Source: Drosophila persimilis (lineage: Eukaryota; Arthropoda; Insecta; Diptera; Drosophilidae). Taken from it: a stretch of 64,000 nucleotides of DNA. Positions 25,802-38,380 of this stretch are shown here, in pieces. Made by a program: the position numbers and the translations under genes. The stretch covers positions 10,168,001 through 10,232,000 of the forward strand of contig NW_020825298.1 in the NCBI RefSeq assembly GCF_003286085.1, given 5' to 3'. The notes under the pieces were generated by a model, which saw nothing but the letters and a program-made list of their open reading frames with translations, was not told the origin of the DNA and did no database searches. The stretch's first letter is position 1; each line of letters begins with the position of its first letter.

Positions 25802-25953
25802 GAATTACGTGAAGAATCAAATCAACTTAAATCATCACATAAAGAAATCGAGACTCTCTCAAAATCCATCCTCACATTCCTTGGGGAAGTACACAAACCC
25901 TCGGCGGAGGCCATACAGGCCAAAGTGGATAAGTTAGTTGAACAGCAGGCCAA
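25802..25953 (+). CDS. Msp300: Msp300 exon: helical rod segment
   Basis: The exon follows the CATAG acceptor and reads ELREESNQLKSSHKEIET to KVDKLVEQQA plus two bases (phase 2), then a GTAAGT donor at 25954. The codon completes as Lys with the first base of the exon at 33978. The content is charged and helical, like helices B and C of a spectrin repeat. Codon use is more AT-rich at its start than in neighbouring exons. Confidence 0.85.
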
Positions 25954-25981
25954 GTAAGTACATCCCAAACTATTCCCATTG

Positions 25982-25991
25982 CTATTTTTAG
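25982..25991 (+). promoter_or_regulatory. MEF2-like site
   Basis: CTATTTTTAG fits the MEF2 consensus YTAWWWWTAR exactly. Msp300 is expressed in muscle, so MEF2 input is plausible. In AT-rich introns such matches also arise by chance. Another match lies at 36403-36412. Confidence 0.25.
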
Positions 25992-28900
25992 TAACCATTT
26001 AAAGTGTGTACAATGTACATCGTGTGTTAAGCTATGCGTGACATGATATGACGAGTATTCCCCCCAACAAAACCGAAATCAAACTTTTTTGTTCTCTGTC
26101 TGAACGAAAACGTTTAAGCCCGGAAATTGAATCGGCTTGCTGCATACATTAGGGTACCACGAAAAAAAACTTGTTGCCTAATGAAAATGAATGTGGAATT
26201 CAGAGAGAATTTAACAGGTTATATTTGATCAAAGGGTACCTTTAACAGGTTTTAAATTCGAATTAATGCTATATACCCATATATATCAATGTACCTAAAA
26301 GATTTGAAGATTAGATCAATTAGGAACCACAATAAAAAGTGGAAAGTCAATAGAAAGAAGCTATGCTATTGTATTGTAATTATATATATTTAGAATCTTT
26401 TTAAAATCTACGAATCTATGAAAAGCCTTCGATTATGTTATAATTATTACTGCCAAAAATATTTTACGTCCTCCTCAATTTCGAAGGTACAAAAAAACCA
26501 GATATCAGAATCTGGTTCCGATCGAATCTATCTAATGGCCAGTAATTGAAGCGCACCTTTTGTTTACCTGGGCTGGGCCCAATAACGACATCGAGAGAGC
26601 GGATCAAGAGAGCGCGAAAGTTGTCGTCATCTCAATGAAGCTATCTCATTTGAAATCAACCCAAAACACCCAATATCAATACAAATTATTATAACTAACT
26701 TTCCACGTAGCAAACTATGACATCTTAAGAACTAAATATGACAGGCTTTAAAGGACTATAATTATCTGAAAAGAGGATTTACAATAATGTTTTTGATGTA
26801 TGGCGGTATTGAGATACATATGGTATTCACATACCTTATATCTTTTATACTAGATTGCCAGATTTCTATAAGAAACATCTACGGTGCAGGCTTTGCTTTG
26901 TGTCTAGCCATTTTGATTTGGTTTTTAATTACAACTTTAATAAGAAAACACTTACTGTTCTCTCTGCCTCTTCGCTTAACCGTAGTTTTCCTTAGTTACA
27001 CTCGTTAGTCGAATCGTCAAGCCCTCTAAATTTGTTGCCATTGTTGCTGCTCAACAGACGCTAACTGACGTCAGACCTAACCAACTGTTACGCCTCGTAA
27101 GAGCCTCCAACGAGGCGACAGAGGGAGGCGAGGGTGAGGGATCTCTCATTTGAGCGTTACGTAAGCCAGAGTTTATATATGGCTCCGCTCCTCTTACCAA
27201 TCCACCTCACCCTCTATAACCCATACAAAGAACCTAATGTTTACGAGTAATTCTAGGAATAGAAAACTAAAAGAGAAAACTCTTTTTTTCATTGTTTTTC
27301 TTTTGACAGGGGGCTATCCCGTTCTTAACTAGAAACTGTGCCAAAGCTCTTCGGTCTTATCAAAGGCGATATGAAAGACCTGTCTGTATATAAATACACA
27401 TATATATTTATATATAAAATACTACAAGTACGAGTATATTTTATTTGACGCTTCCCGCTTGGTGGATTTCTGATAAGAAAGTGGACGAGGGAGGTGGATC
27501 CCACAATCAAATGACAAAAATTCGTTTGCTTTGCTTTTTGCGGAAATACTCGTAGTCGTACGTTTATAAATAAGTGTGGATTTTAGCTTCTTCTTTTGTT
27601 ATTCTGTTGTTCTTTTGTTGCCCTGGCGCTTGAACAAATTAAGAATTGTGCCAATTCCTATTTCTATATCTATTTTCTTTGCTAATTTGTTCAGTTTGGC
27701 CATCACGTGCTAAGAGACACAGACAGCCATGCAACATGTTGCCAGAAACATGCACACCATGCATACCACACCCTCTACGTCTCTCAGATCACGTATACCC
27801 CTCGCTTGTTGACGAGGGAGACCACAGGGAGACCTCCGCCTTTGGCCTTTTTCTTTTCTTCTAATGCAGGCACTGACACAATTTCCCTTTTTTCCCCAAA
27901 TGTTTTTGTGTTATATTTCTGTTGTTGGTTCTTTCAGTTTTATTTTTATACATATGTACAAAAAATGTTGTTGGTTTTTCTTTGACAGCAGAGCTGCTGC
28001 CTGAAAAACGAGAGCAGCAGCTGTTGCTATAATTTTCCTCGCATTTTCCCCGTACAAGCCGCAATGTGCGTATGTTTTCGAATGGCTTAAACGGTTGGAA
28101 AGACAACTGTTTTGACTGCTATTTTGTGGTCCGGTGACGTAGTTGTCATATCAATGATCTAATGGAAGATCAGGTTTACAAAGAGGTTAATTCGGATGAA
28201 AGATCATAATGGTTTTGTATCGACGTAAATTCAAGGAATGTTATTTTTGGTATACATTTTTTGGTAAGTAACTATTCCTTTGGTCCGAGACTTATTCTTC
28301 GACAACCGGCGTAAGAATGCCGGCGAATATCGGAGAATTCAGTCTTAAAGATTGAATAGGTTGGGCGGAACATGTTCGTACTCGTAAGAACTATGATCTT
28401 ACGTTCAAGCGGAATCTTTTTTGAGATGATTTATACTCTTGATCTCCATCAAACTGTCTACCCCAAATGAGAGCCCCTAATAGATCCCTTTACTCTTTAG
28501 ATAGGAATGGGAGTTTATTTGGATCTCTTTGGATCCCCCCATATTTGGTTGTCGTCTAAAGCGCATCTAATTCCAAGTCTTAAATTATCTTTTATTCTCC
28601 TTATTCACTTAATGTCAAAACATATTTGATACCCTAATTAGGACCTAATTTCAGACCTAATTAATGTGAAGTATACAAAAACATGTTATTTATATCTATC
28701 TTTTTGAAGAATTAATTTTCCACATGATTTATTTCATATTTATTTCAAAAGTTTAACTTTTCCTCATTAATTTTTAGAGTTTGTTCAGCCCAAGTTGGTT
28801 ACGTACATAAAAATATGCTTTTTATATCTATTTTATGAAGAACTAAAGTCTTTAAGATGGTAGTTTCGTTCTCCCTCAACAGGCAGCGATCCCATCAAAA

Positions 28901-29434
28901 GAATACATTCATTAACCAAATTATGACATTTTTTCCATCTTTTATGAGATAATAATTTCCCCTTGATCGATTTGCCTTGAGAAAGCGTGGAGAAAATGTC
29001 TTCCTTTAATTGTTTTGATATCCAAAAATGAAGCAAAATGAGAACTATGCCATCATCAGAGCCGAAAAGAATGATCTAATATGCCTCCACCACCAACCAA
29101 GGCATTTCGGTTGTCATCGATAATTATATAGTCGGACGGAGGAGATACAATATGTATCTACGAGTATATTATGTATCCTTAAAATGCGACGCGAATATTT
29201 CAATGCACTTACACACTTGAGATTTAAATACATTTTTTCGACGGGCACATGCGAGAATCTAATCAACGAAAAAGACATTAAATATTGCGTAAGCCTTGAT
29301 TATTTTTTTTTTGTGCATTTTTCGGGGCATTATAATAATTTATTTATAAATATTTTGCAGTTGCGATTTTGTGAGAAAGATATGGGAATTAACTTCGTTA
29401 GCGAATATTTCGAATCATTTGCTCTAGAGAAAGA

Positions 29435-29464
29435 CAGAGAGAGAGAGAGAGAGAGAGGGAGAGA
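29435..29464. repeat. (GA)n microsatellite
   Basis: A near-perfect GA dinucleotide tract inside the 8-kb intron. No function is evident from the sequence. Confidence 0.75.
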
Positions 29465-30443
29465 GGCAAATTTTGGATATGTACAGAAAGCAAAGGAAAT
29501 GTGCGAGAAAATAAATAAAAAACAAATTGAGAAAAAATGTAAACAGCAGCCGCCACACAAAAATCATAAAAGATTAAGTAAATAATACTTGTCGATCGTC
29601 AATAGAGAGGAGTGCAAATTTTTGTATACTCTTTATATTGTATACTCTTTATAGAGAACATTGAAGAAGATTTTACTATCATTAAATGTTTTATATACTC
29701 TTCTTAATGTTTACTTTTGAAACCTCGCTGTCATGATGTTATAATATATGGAATATTTGCTATTCGAATCAGTGTATAGATCATATAGATATCCGTAGAA
29801 TGTTGATCATACTAATTTAGATATATTTCATATAAATCTACATTTTTTGAAGAAGTTTCTTTTAACAGAACTTTCGATCTTATGCTTTGACGTTTTTTTT
29901 TTTTAAGAAATTCCAATTAATAGGTTTCTATAAATTCTTTACAAACTTGATCAAAATCGTGTAAATTTCCCAGATGGAAACGATCATTTGAAAAGGGTAT
30001 CTAAATGTGCCTCCTTTCCTGTTTTTTGTTTTCGCTCAACTTTGATGCTGACTTCATCGATGAGCAATAAGCAAAGAGATGAAGCAAAAGCCTGAACAAT
30101 ACTCAAGTGTGCAACAAATTATATAATTTCATTTCAATTGAATCAAAACGAAAGGAAACGAAACTATAGCTGAATCACACATACTTCTGTACATATACGG
30201 AAAACGTTATCAGGGGGTCGAGTAATCCAGAGTGAAATAAAACTTGCCAAAAGTTTCAAACTTAATCTTTAGATTTGCATATGCAGCATTTGCATTCAAC
30301 AATTTGTCATTTGGCATAGGCAAAAAAAAAAAGAGAAAACCAAACAGCAACAAAATAATAATAATAAAAACTCTGCCCAAATGAGGTAATCGGGTAATTA
30401 TAAAATTTATTTCAGACGGCATTCCACTCGAACTGTTAGCTCG

Positions 30444-30479
30444 TTAACAGTGCTGTTACAGTACAACTAGCACTGTTAA
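30444..30479. repeat. Perfect 11-bp inverted repeat with 14-base loop
   Basis: TTAACAGTGCT at 30444-30454 is the exact reverse complement of AGCACTGTTAA at 30469-30479. Further AACTGTT and CTGTTAC words lie within 20 bases, so the patch is dense in Myb-like AACNG sites. It may be a paired transcription-factor site or a small RNA hairpin. Confidence 0.5.
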
Positions 30480-30594
30480 GCCTTAACCAGAGCCCGTACT
30501 GTATGTAAAAGAGTGCTGTTCCGTTTCGATTCCAAAGCGTTTCTCTCTCATTGGACTTGATAGATTCTGATTTCTCTCCTTCTGTACTATGCCA

Positions 30595-30633
30595 CTCTGT
30601 CTCTCTCTCTCTTTCTCTTTCTCTCTATCTCTG
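30595..30633. repeat. (CT)n microsatellite
   Basis: An imperfect CT tract in the 8-kb intron, about 450 bases upstream of the candidate promoter at 31081. It could hold GAGA-factor sites on the other strand. Confidence 0.7.
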
Positions 30634-31078
30634 GTGTTACTTTATAGCCGGCTTTTCTTATCTTCGAAAACCGGCGAAATATTATTCAAGCTTTATCAAA
30701 ATATGCAACAACATTTTATGCAGTTCATGTGGAACTGTGTAGGGAGATTTTATTTTATCAACAGCCACAACAAGCAGTGCTGATTGCTGCTGCGTAACAT
30801 ATTAATGAGTACATTTCAATGCCAAGCGCATTTAGCATATACTATATATATATTTTTTAGTGCTCTCCTCTCCTTCTCTCCTTCTCTCCGATATCTTTTG
30901 GTATGCGTAAGTGTGGTGAAATTTGTTTCGTTCTTTTTATTTCCGTCTCGCGTTCGCTCGCTCTCGTGCGCCGTCGCGCTGTTAACGATCGACACGGCAC
31001 GACCACGACCACGACCCGACCAGCGGCAATGAGACGATTTTTTGGCACTTTTTCGTGGGGCCCCAAGAATATCTGAAA

Positions 31079-31113
31079 TCAGTTTTTACTTAGAGTTAGT
31101 TGCAAGCGGACGT
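31079..31113 (+). promoter_or_regulatory. Candidate Inr + DPE core promoter, TSS about 31081
   Basis: TCAGTT matches the Drosophila initiator TCAKTY, with A+1 at 31081. GGACGT at 31108-31113 sits exactly at +28 to +33 and matches the DPE RGWYVT at every position. The preceding 140 bases are GC-rich with clustered CG dinucleotides, unlike the AT-rich intron around it, and the following several hundred bases look like an A-rich 5' leader. A transcript from here would begin about 2.9 kb before the coding exon at 33978 and could join mainly the last rod exons and the giant exon. The donor of the first exon was not identified. Confidence 0.55.
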
Positions 31114-31495
31114 GTGGTTTCCACTTAACTGGATGGCTGGAAACTATCAGAAGAGCACAATCGAACGAATACGCATATATTTAAATCAAATTAAGTTTAA
31201 AAGTAGAAAAACCAGAGAAGCAGCAAAATATTAGCGAAAGGCGGCCCCCACCAAAAGAGAGAAAGAGATGTATAAGAAACCACATGGAATACCAGTCGAT
31301 TCGGGCCAAGGGCTCACAAAATAACAATTTATCTTTTCCATTTCATGGTCTCTTGCTGATGCAGTTTTCTGAACGACGCCGCTTTGTGGATTACCAGGCG
31401 TATACGTAATTCAGAAAGAGGGAAAGAGATTTGTATTTTGCAGCAGCGGCTTTCTTTTCACTCGTGGTTTGTTAGTGGAAATTAAGAAGAGCTAG

Positions 31496-31523
31496 AAGGA
31501 GGAGGAGGAGGAGGAGGAGGAGA
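31496..31523. repeat. (GGA)n microsatellite
   Basis: About nine GGA units lie in the leader-like sequence downstream of the candidate promoter at 31081. Confidence 0.75.
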
Positions 31524-33977
31524 GGCTCTTGTTGAGCACACGTCTGCCTCCGGGCCAAAAGGAGGTGCGAACGTAGTCGCCAGCAGTAAGACACAAACGA
31601 ACCCAAAGGCCAAAAGGCCACAAGACAGAGAAGCGCCTCAGCAGCAGCCAAATAAACGACGGGAGCCCAACTAATTGCCCAGAAAAGAAAAACCAGAAAA
31701 ACACAACTAAACGCACTTCTAGTTAAAGTCGTCAAAAGCAAGAGGTGATAAAAACTAACGCAACCGAAAATTTAAGCCTAAAGTCAGAGACGTTTCCAAG
31801 ACAAGACAAGACCCGGTTAAGTCATCGTTTCAGCCAGAGAGCAGGCTCTCCGGTGGTCATATGCAAAACAGCAGCAGAAAACAAAGTTTTATTTTATTTT
31901 TTTACCGGGTCTTTCGTACTTGTATTCGCGAATTAGAGACCTCTAACAGACCCGGTACCTGCCCAGGGTCGTCAGGTGTTTTGTTTAGAGAGGAATAGAG
32001 AAAGAGAGAGGGGCCAGAGAGCATATGATTCGCACGCGTTTCTACTTTAAACGATGACGTAGTCGTCGGTGACAGAAATAACAGAAACCTAAACTCTGCC
32101 GAACGAATCGAATGCCGCTTATCGTCTGTTGTTTCCACGTTTGATTACACAGCAGCAGCAACCATAATTGATTCAGAAATTACTTCTGTTTTCAATATGC
32201 GGTTTTCCCTATCACTATCCGAAACAAATCTCTGAGGCACACGGGCGCCTTTCACTTTCATTCACTTCTGCTGTGCGTGTGTGTGCCTTGCTGTGGCATT
32301 TCTCAAATATTTTGCCATTTAAATTAGAGCCGTGCACTAAATTTAAATTCGTTAATTTGTACAAAATGGCAGGCCCCAAACTTAAAATAGCTGAAAAAAG
32401 ACTAGAGGGGAAATATTTTTCTTTCTTTCTTATTTATTTCGGTATTTTGCTTGTTTATACCCTGGCCAGATAGAGGGTATTGTGATTTTGAGGAGATATT
32501 TCCGAAGCACAGCACTTTCCTTTTGCTAAACGCTGAATTCTATACCGGAAACGGTAGGAACGGATGATGATGATGTTTAATAAACAAAGTTTATTGGTAG
32601 AAAATATCTGATCGTTAAGCCTATATATGGTCCTTTAATCGGACGATTTCTATCTTTAAGGGTATCCAAAGCCGCCTTCCTTTCGTTATTTTCATGTTTG
32701 ATCTTTGGTTTTTCGTGTGAAACACAAACCCAAACAACATTGAGAATTTTTCGTATTTTGTATTTCGATTTTTGTGAGGCTGGGCCGAAAAATGACGCCG
32801 AAATTATTTCGTCTTGTATTGTATCCCCCGTTTTATTTCCGTTGGCCGTTTTTCTTTCGTTCCTTTATTATTTTTCTTCAACAATTAATTTGAACATTTT
32901 TCGGCCGACTTTTGTGGGTCTGTCTGTTTGTTGTTGGCCGAGTGCCAAATGTGTGTTGACTTGGCCTCCTCACCGCATCTCATCTCGTCTCATTTTCGGG
33001 CCGAGCCTGTAAAGGGCAATAAACGGTTCCATTAACCATGGTTCAGGACCTTGCCCAAACGAAAACTCGCCGGCGGCATAAATCTTTCAATCACTTCTCG
33101 GGTGCCCCCAAGGCGTATGCGTGATGTGCGTCATGTGCTGGAAATACTTGGCCAGAAATCGGATAAAAATATGCAAAATTTTTAGGAAATTCGTGGCCAT
33201 TGATTCATCTGGCAGTCGTTCGTTCGCTATTGCTCTCTGGGAAGCTGCAACGCCCCAATGACGTCAGACAATGACTGAAATGCATAGAAACACACACACG
33301 ACAAAAATATACGAGGAATATACAAAATTAAACATGCGCCGACATTAAAAATTCGAATAGAACAAAAAAAAAATCTACAAAATTTTAAAAGTTGTGCGTG
33401 TCCGCACATAAAACAGTTTTATCTAAAAGATATATATTTTTTGTTGGCTTTTAAATCATTTTTGTTCGTAATATCCCTCTCTCTTGAGATCTTTAAAATC
33501 ATTATTTCTCTTGGTCTTTCCTCTCTTTTCGGCTCTCTCTCAATGGGCTCAAGGCAATTTCGAATTATGAGCAATTTTCGAAATTCGAACAGCCTGGGGT
33601 CTGGGGGTTCGTGAAAATGTGCTTTTGGGATTTTTCTTCATTAAGAAAACTCTCTTGTAGCCAAACGGCAGCATTCATTTTCACGGAAATCTTCGCAGAA
33701 GACCCCCGAGGCCATAGCCCAACGGATAATACATATATATATCTTGAAAAAAACTTCAGAATTGTGTTTTAGACAAGAACATCTAAAGAGATCCCAATAT
33801 ATCCACGTCCATATATACCTACACGTATTGTGTGTTGGAGGAGACACGCGCTGAGCGATTCTATCTATACAACGCAACAGAACCGCGTGGTTTTTCAAAT
33901 AAAACATATACTCTTTTCCCTACAGCCCATGCCATTGAATAACACGACCCTGAACATCGCCTATTTTTTATTTGCAG

Positions 33978-34947
33978 ATTGAACGACACGCTACGCGAGA
34001 AGGAGCAACAGGTTAGCCAGGATCTCGACGAGATCGAGCAAGTCTTCCGTCACATTTCGCAGCTGCAGGACAAGTTGAACGCCTTGAACGATCAACTGCA
34101 ATCGATACACGTCTACGACGAGCACATTGCCCAAACGGAACAGGCCCTGATCACCCTCAACAGCCAGGTGCAGCAGGCGGCCGAGGAGAGTCGTTTGCTG
34201 GTTAGCCAGACAACGGCCAAATATCAGGCCAAGCAGAATCTACTGCCCAGCGACATTGCCCAGGAGTTTACCGCTCTTGAGTTGCTTTCGGAACGTGTAC
34301 AGGTGACGATGGAGACCAAAGAGAAGGATTTCAAGCGTGCCAAGACCGTGCGCACCGAGTATGTGGCCGGTGTGGATGAGATCCAGCGCTGGCTGCTGCA
34401 GGCCGAAGTGCAGGTGCAGGAGCGCACCCTGAGTCCCACACAGATGAAGGAGCTGCTGCAGCGCATCAACCATGAGATCACCGCCATATACGAACGCTTC
34501 ACCCTGGTCAAGACCAACGGCCAGCTGATTATCGAGAATTGCCGCAACAGTGAGGAGAAGACACTGGTGCAGACGACCATCGATCAGTTGGCCGCTTCCC
34601 TGGCCCAAGTTCGGGGCTGGTTGGACGAGAAGAAGCAGGCGGTGGGCGATAGCCTGGATGCTTGGACGAGATTCATGAATCTGTATCAGATTGTCATGTC
34701 CTGGGCGGCGGAGAAGCGTACGTTTATCGACCAGTCGATCGACTTGCGCACCCTGCCCGAGGCCAGGAACAAACTGAACGACTATGTGGCGGCTGTGAAG
34801 AGTATTAAACCGATTGTCAAGCATTTGAGCGAAATGGATAAGGAACTGGAACACATTGGCCAAGTGACGACTGTGGGCGATCTCAAGGATAAACTGCAGG
34901 AGGCCGAGGATGCGAAGATAACCGTGGAAGCTGTGCTGCTGGAGAGG
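33978..34947 (+). CDS. Msp300: Msp300 exon: spectrin repeats (about 323 codons)
   Basis: A TTTGCAG acceptor ends at 33977. The first base completes a Lys codon (AA|A), and the exon then reads LNDTLREKEQQVSQDLDE to VEAVLLER, with a GTAACC donor at 34948 (phase 0). About three spectrin repeats are visible (IQRWLLQAEVQVQERTL, VRGWLDEKKQAVGD, WTRFMNLYQIVMSWAAEK). The first Met is about 108 codons into the exon, so a transcript from the 31081 promoter probably starts translation upstream or inside this exon. Confidence 0.9.
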
Positions 34948-35015
34948 GTAACCCCTAGATTGAGAATACACATATCTTTAGCTGTTCAGCATAACTAATA
35001 TTTCCTTTCGATTAG

Positions 35016-35228
35016 AACTCTCTGCTGCAAGAGGCCTGCGAGGAATGGGATCAATGCGAACGCAAAATCAAGGACATACGCGCCTGGCACGAGAAGACCA
35101 AACAGGGCCTGGACTCGTCGCAGCAGCAGAAGAAACCGCTGCGCGATCAGCTTGGGTTCTGTGAGAAGACCCTGGCCGATATAAATGTGCAAAAAACAAA
35201 ACTGAGACTGTCTATCGAGAAGCTGGAG
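35016..35228 (+). CDS. Msp300: Msp300 exon: spectrin repeat segment (71 codons)
   Basis: A TTTCGATTAG acceptor ends at 35015. The exon reads NSLLQEACEEWDQCERK to LRLSIEKLE, with GTGAGT at 35229. Both ends are phase 0. It contains the Trp helix KIKDIRAWHEKTKQG. It is separated from its neighbours by two very short introns (68 and 77 bases). Confidence 0.88.
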
Positions 35229-35305
35229 GTGAGTACCCAACCGAATGGAATAGTTAATCCTTTGCCATGCATCCCGCATCCCACAATGCTGCGTTTCGTT
35301 CCCAG

Positions 35306-35566
35306 GTTCACTTCCGCAATGGCATGGGTGGTGATCCACGCCTTAGCGAGAATGTTGACGATCTGGTGCGCGTGCTCGATGGCTTGGGTGAATTGGTGAA
35401 GGCCAAGTCCCAGAGCCTCGAACAGACGCTCGCCCAGATCGATGTCTACCAGCAGCAGATGCAAACGCTGCGGCAGCGCATCATCCAGGAGGAGCAACAG
35501 CTGCGTCTGGTGATGGCGCCCACCTACTTGCCACACGATCGTGAGCGAGCATTAGCCGATCAACAG
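35306..35566 (+). CDS. Msp300: Msp300 exon: last rod segment before the giant exon (87 codons)
   Basis: A CGTTCCCAG acceptor ends at 35305. The exon reads VHFRNGMGGDPRLSEN to RERALADQQ, with a GTACGT donor at 35567 (phase 0). It closes the spectrin repeat opened in the previous exon (VDDLVRVLDGLGELVKAK, then a Gln-rich helix). The 2.9-kb intron that follows leads to the giant exon. Isoforms lacking that exon would splice from here to an exon beyond the window. Confidence 0.87.
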
Positions 35567-37968
35567 GTACGTAACTTCCCAGAGCCTTTTTGTTTTCAAC
35601 AGTATAGATCAGATCCCCCTCTCCAGTTAGTAGTTTGTTCCAGCTAGCAGATCAGATAAGATCAGACTATATATCTCTGTTGTGTTAGGAGCTCTTTCTA
35701 GTCAAGTTTCCCCACCCTTTTTACATAGATATAACGCATTCCCGTCATTGCTATGAGAACGATCTTTCATTGCTATGCCAAAAACAGTTGACAGAACAAC
35801 CGGTTTGTTAGCCAAAAAAACAACAACAGTTATTAACACTCCATATGATATTTATTTTAAAATAATATTTGAATAATCGTCGTCCCCACCCGTCCCCCCT
35901 CTCCATGCGCTTTAAAAATGTGCGCCGGGTAGGTCCAAGAGAAAAAAATAAAATAAAAAGTTGCACGGTGGCTGCGTATTTTTCTTTTCCATTACTTTTC
36001 TTTTATTATACAAAAAGCGCGAAATTTTCAATTTATTATTTATATTTTTTTTTCTATTAATTTCCTTATTATTTTTTTTTCGTTTTGCGGCATTCGATTT
36101 TTTCTGTAAATTCTATTACGTTTTATTTTCGAATTCATTTTGCACACAAAGACAGACTGAGATCAACATTTAAATATCATATACATAGACGTATCATTTC
36201 TGTGCTTCCTTATGTTTTCCATCTATCACATCTTATTCATCACACCACCACCCAGCTCTCATCGTGCAGTGCTCATTCTCTCATGTCTCATCTCTCTCTC
36301 CCTCTCATTGGAAAATCTCCACAAATCGTAATACCCTTTCCATCTGTCAGAGAACTGCTTCATTTGTCACGTGCTGCGGGCACAAAAGAAAAAATAATAT
36401 ATTTATATATAGCCGAGAAAAGAAATAAGTTCTTGTTGTCAGGGTTAGCCAGCCAGCCCACCCACTAAACGAAAAGAAAAGCCAGGAATTTTCTACCTCC
36501 AGACGTTTTATTTTTAGGCCATCAAATTTTGTTCTTTTTTTGTGTTCTTGTTCTCTTTATAAACAAAAATGATGATACTATATTTAGCAAAGCAGGTGGC
36601 CTAAAGAAATATTCTTTCTGTCTGAAATAGTTTATAGTTCTTTAATGCTAAAATTTAAGTTTACATTGCGAATTGCAGTGTCTGGCGGTAAGTGGCAAAC
36701 AACAAAAACTCAAACTTTAAACTCAAGAATTCCAAAGAAATATTTGAAATGTAGTTACAAAAATGATTATAATTGTGGGGTAACTCTTGCTATGAGAACT
36801 TATTTTGGATACACTCAATCAATCACATCTTTCTCACATTCAACACGCACTCGATCGAAGTACAGTTGCATACATACGTTGCACTCATCAACAAAAAGTA
36901 CAGTCATCACATCACATCTCACGCATTAAATGCCACAAAAGTTACTCATTAAGCTTACGCTTAAACATTTTTATGATTTAATTTTTTAGTTTGTTTTTTT
37001 TTTTAATTAGTCCGCTTTTAGCCGAGCAAACATTTATCGTCACTCAATTATTGCCTTACCTATCTCTCTCTTTCTCTATAAATCTATCTCTATCTTTGGT
37101 ATTAGCGGAAATCGGTTAACTTTTAATTATGGTTACGGTTTTTAATGTTGATTTTGGTATTTTATTTTTGACAAATTTGTATCTCTTTTTTTATCTCTCA
37201 TTGAATATATATATTACGAATATTACGAAAAATCCTGGTGTCGTTGCGCTGAAACAAACAACAAAAAAACCGAAAAACATGCAAATTGCTCTAAACACTC
37301 TCCATAAAAACATATTTATATCTCGCTCGTTTACTAATGATCCTAACTCTGGTCCTTGGGCTTTGCTACTCGCTTGTCGCCTGCTGAAAAACCTGTGACT
37401 AAACCCCAAATCTCGCACAAATCTAAACCCATTCCAAAAACATAAACATTACTCAAAAAAAAAAAAAAACATTAATACATGGGTACTGCTTACTTCTTCT
37501 GCCAAAATATACAAAATATCAAACATGGTCTATGGTTGCTTTTTGTATCCCTCTGTCTCTCTCTCTCCACTCCACTCCACCCCACATGGCGCTGTCTATA
37601 AATTACCATCAAATGAAACTCAAATCTCAATATGCTGACATTTTGTTTGTATTTCTTCTCTGCCTCTCTCACGCCTGAAAAAACTCTTTCTGAAAACAAA
37701 ACTATCAAATATCGAACATGCACCATATATATAAAATATATACCCGCCATACACTCTCGATATATAGGCATGCCGGGAACGTGTGAAAAATCTGCATTCG
37801 AAAATAACCGCACGTAATGAGCGCATCAAGTTGTTAATACATCGGGGCACGCCGGACGATGCCAGGCTAGAGATTTAGAGATGCCGTAGATGCTCCCTGC
37901 CCCGCCCCCTTTTAAATATAAAATTAATTTGTAAAGCCAAAATCTAGGACTAGATCAAAAACATTATT

Positions 37969-38068
37969 TTGACAGTCGTTGGTGTCGCCCCTCGCTTCAT
38001 GCCGTCGCAGTCTCCCAAAGTTCTGTGTGTGGCACACAGGAGTGGGGGGCGACCTGTACGACTGTCAA
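37969..38068. ncRNA. 100-base intronic hairpin (unclassified)
   Basis: TTGACAGTCGT (37969-37979) pairs perfectly with ACGACTGTCAA (38058-38068). After a small internal loop, GTCGCCCCTCGCTTC pairs with the facing GAGTGGGGGGCGAC, using three G-U pairs. A loop of about 40 bases closes it and contains a small TGTG/CACA helix. The hairpin resembles a pre-miRNA or a conserved splicing structure in size. I see no terminal duplication that would make it a foldback transposon. Whether it is transcribed or processed is unknown. Confidence 0.4.
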
Positions 38069-38359
38069 CTGCCACACATGACCCACAACATGTTTAAGGA
38101 ATATCTATACCAAAAAATACTATCCTATATGATATACATACATATCTAAAAAATAAATTACAATTATCAAATTATATATATATATATGTATACCTATCTA
38201 TTTTTTTAAAATGCAAAACCCAAAGAGATTATGATTTTTGTCAGGGAAGATTTTTAGGTACATTATTGTAGGTAGGGTGGCCCTTTGACCTATTGACCCC
38301 CCTGAAAAATAAACAAAAACCATATGAAAAAGCTAACGTTTTTGGCAAATCTTCCCCCT

Positions 38360-38380
38360 ATCTCTCTCTCTCTCTCTCTC
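38360..38380. repeat. (CT)n tract near acceptor of giant exon
   Basis: A pure CT tract ends about 40 bases before the AG at 38420-38421. It probably supplies the pyrimidine tract, with a branch point in the ATTGATGATATC region between. Confidence 0.55.

Larger units (their letters stand above)
25954..33977 (+). other. 8-kb intron with candidate internal promoter
   Basis: GTAAGT donor and a TTATTTGCAG acceptor. The contents are: a MEF2-like box at 25982; AT-rich sequence to about 29400; a (GA)n tract (29435-29464); an 11-bp inverted repeat (30444-30479); a (CT)n tract (30595-30633); a GC-rich promoter-like region at 30940-31120 with an Inr+DPE; A-rich leader-like sequence to about 32100; and a (GGA)n tract (31496-31523). 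No open frame here has protein-like composition. Confidence 0.75.

Noticed and set aside
27170-27210. TTTATATATGG as a possible TATA box
   Set aside because: No initiator at the expected distance, and such words are common in the AT-rich intron.
28333-28375. TCAGTC initiator-like word at about 28338
   Set aside because: Sequence at +28 does not match the DPE and no TATA box precedes it.
29184-29585. Open frame of 133 codons in the 8-kb intron
   Set aside because: Composition follows AT-rich DNA and a (GA)n tract giving Arg-Glu runs; no domain, no splice context.
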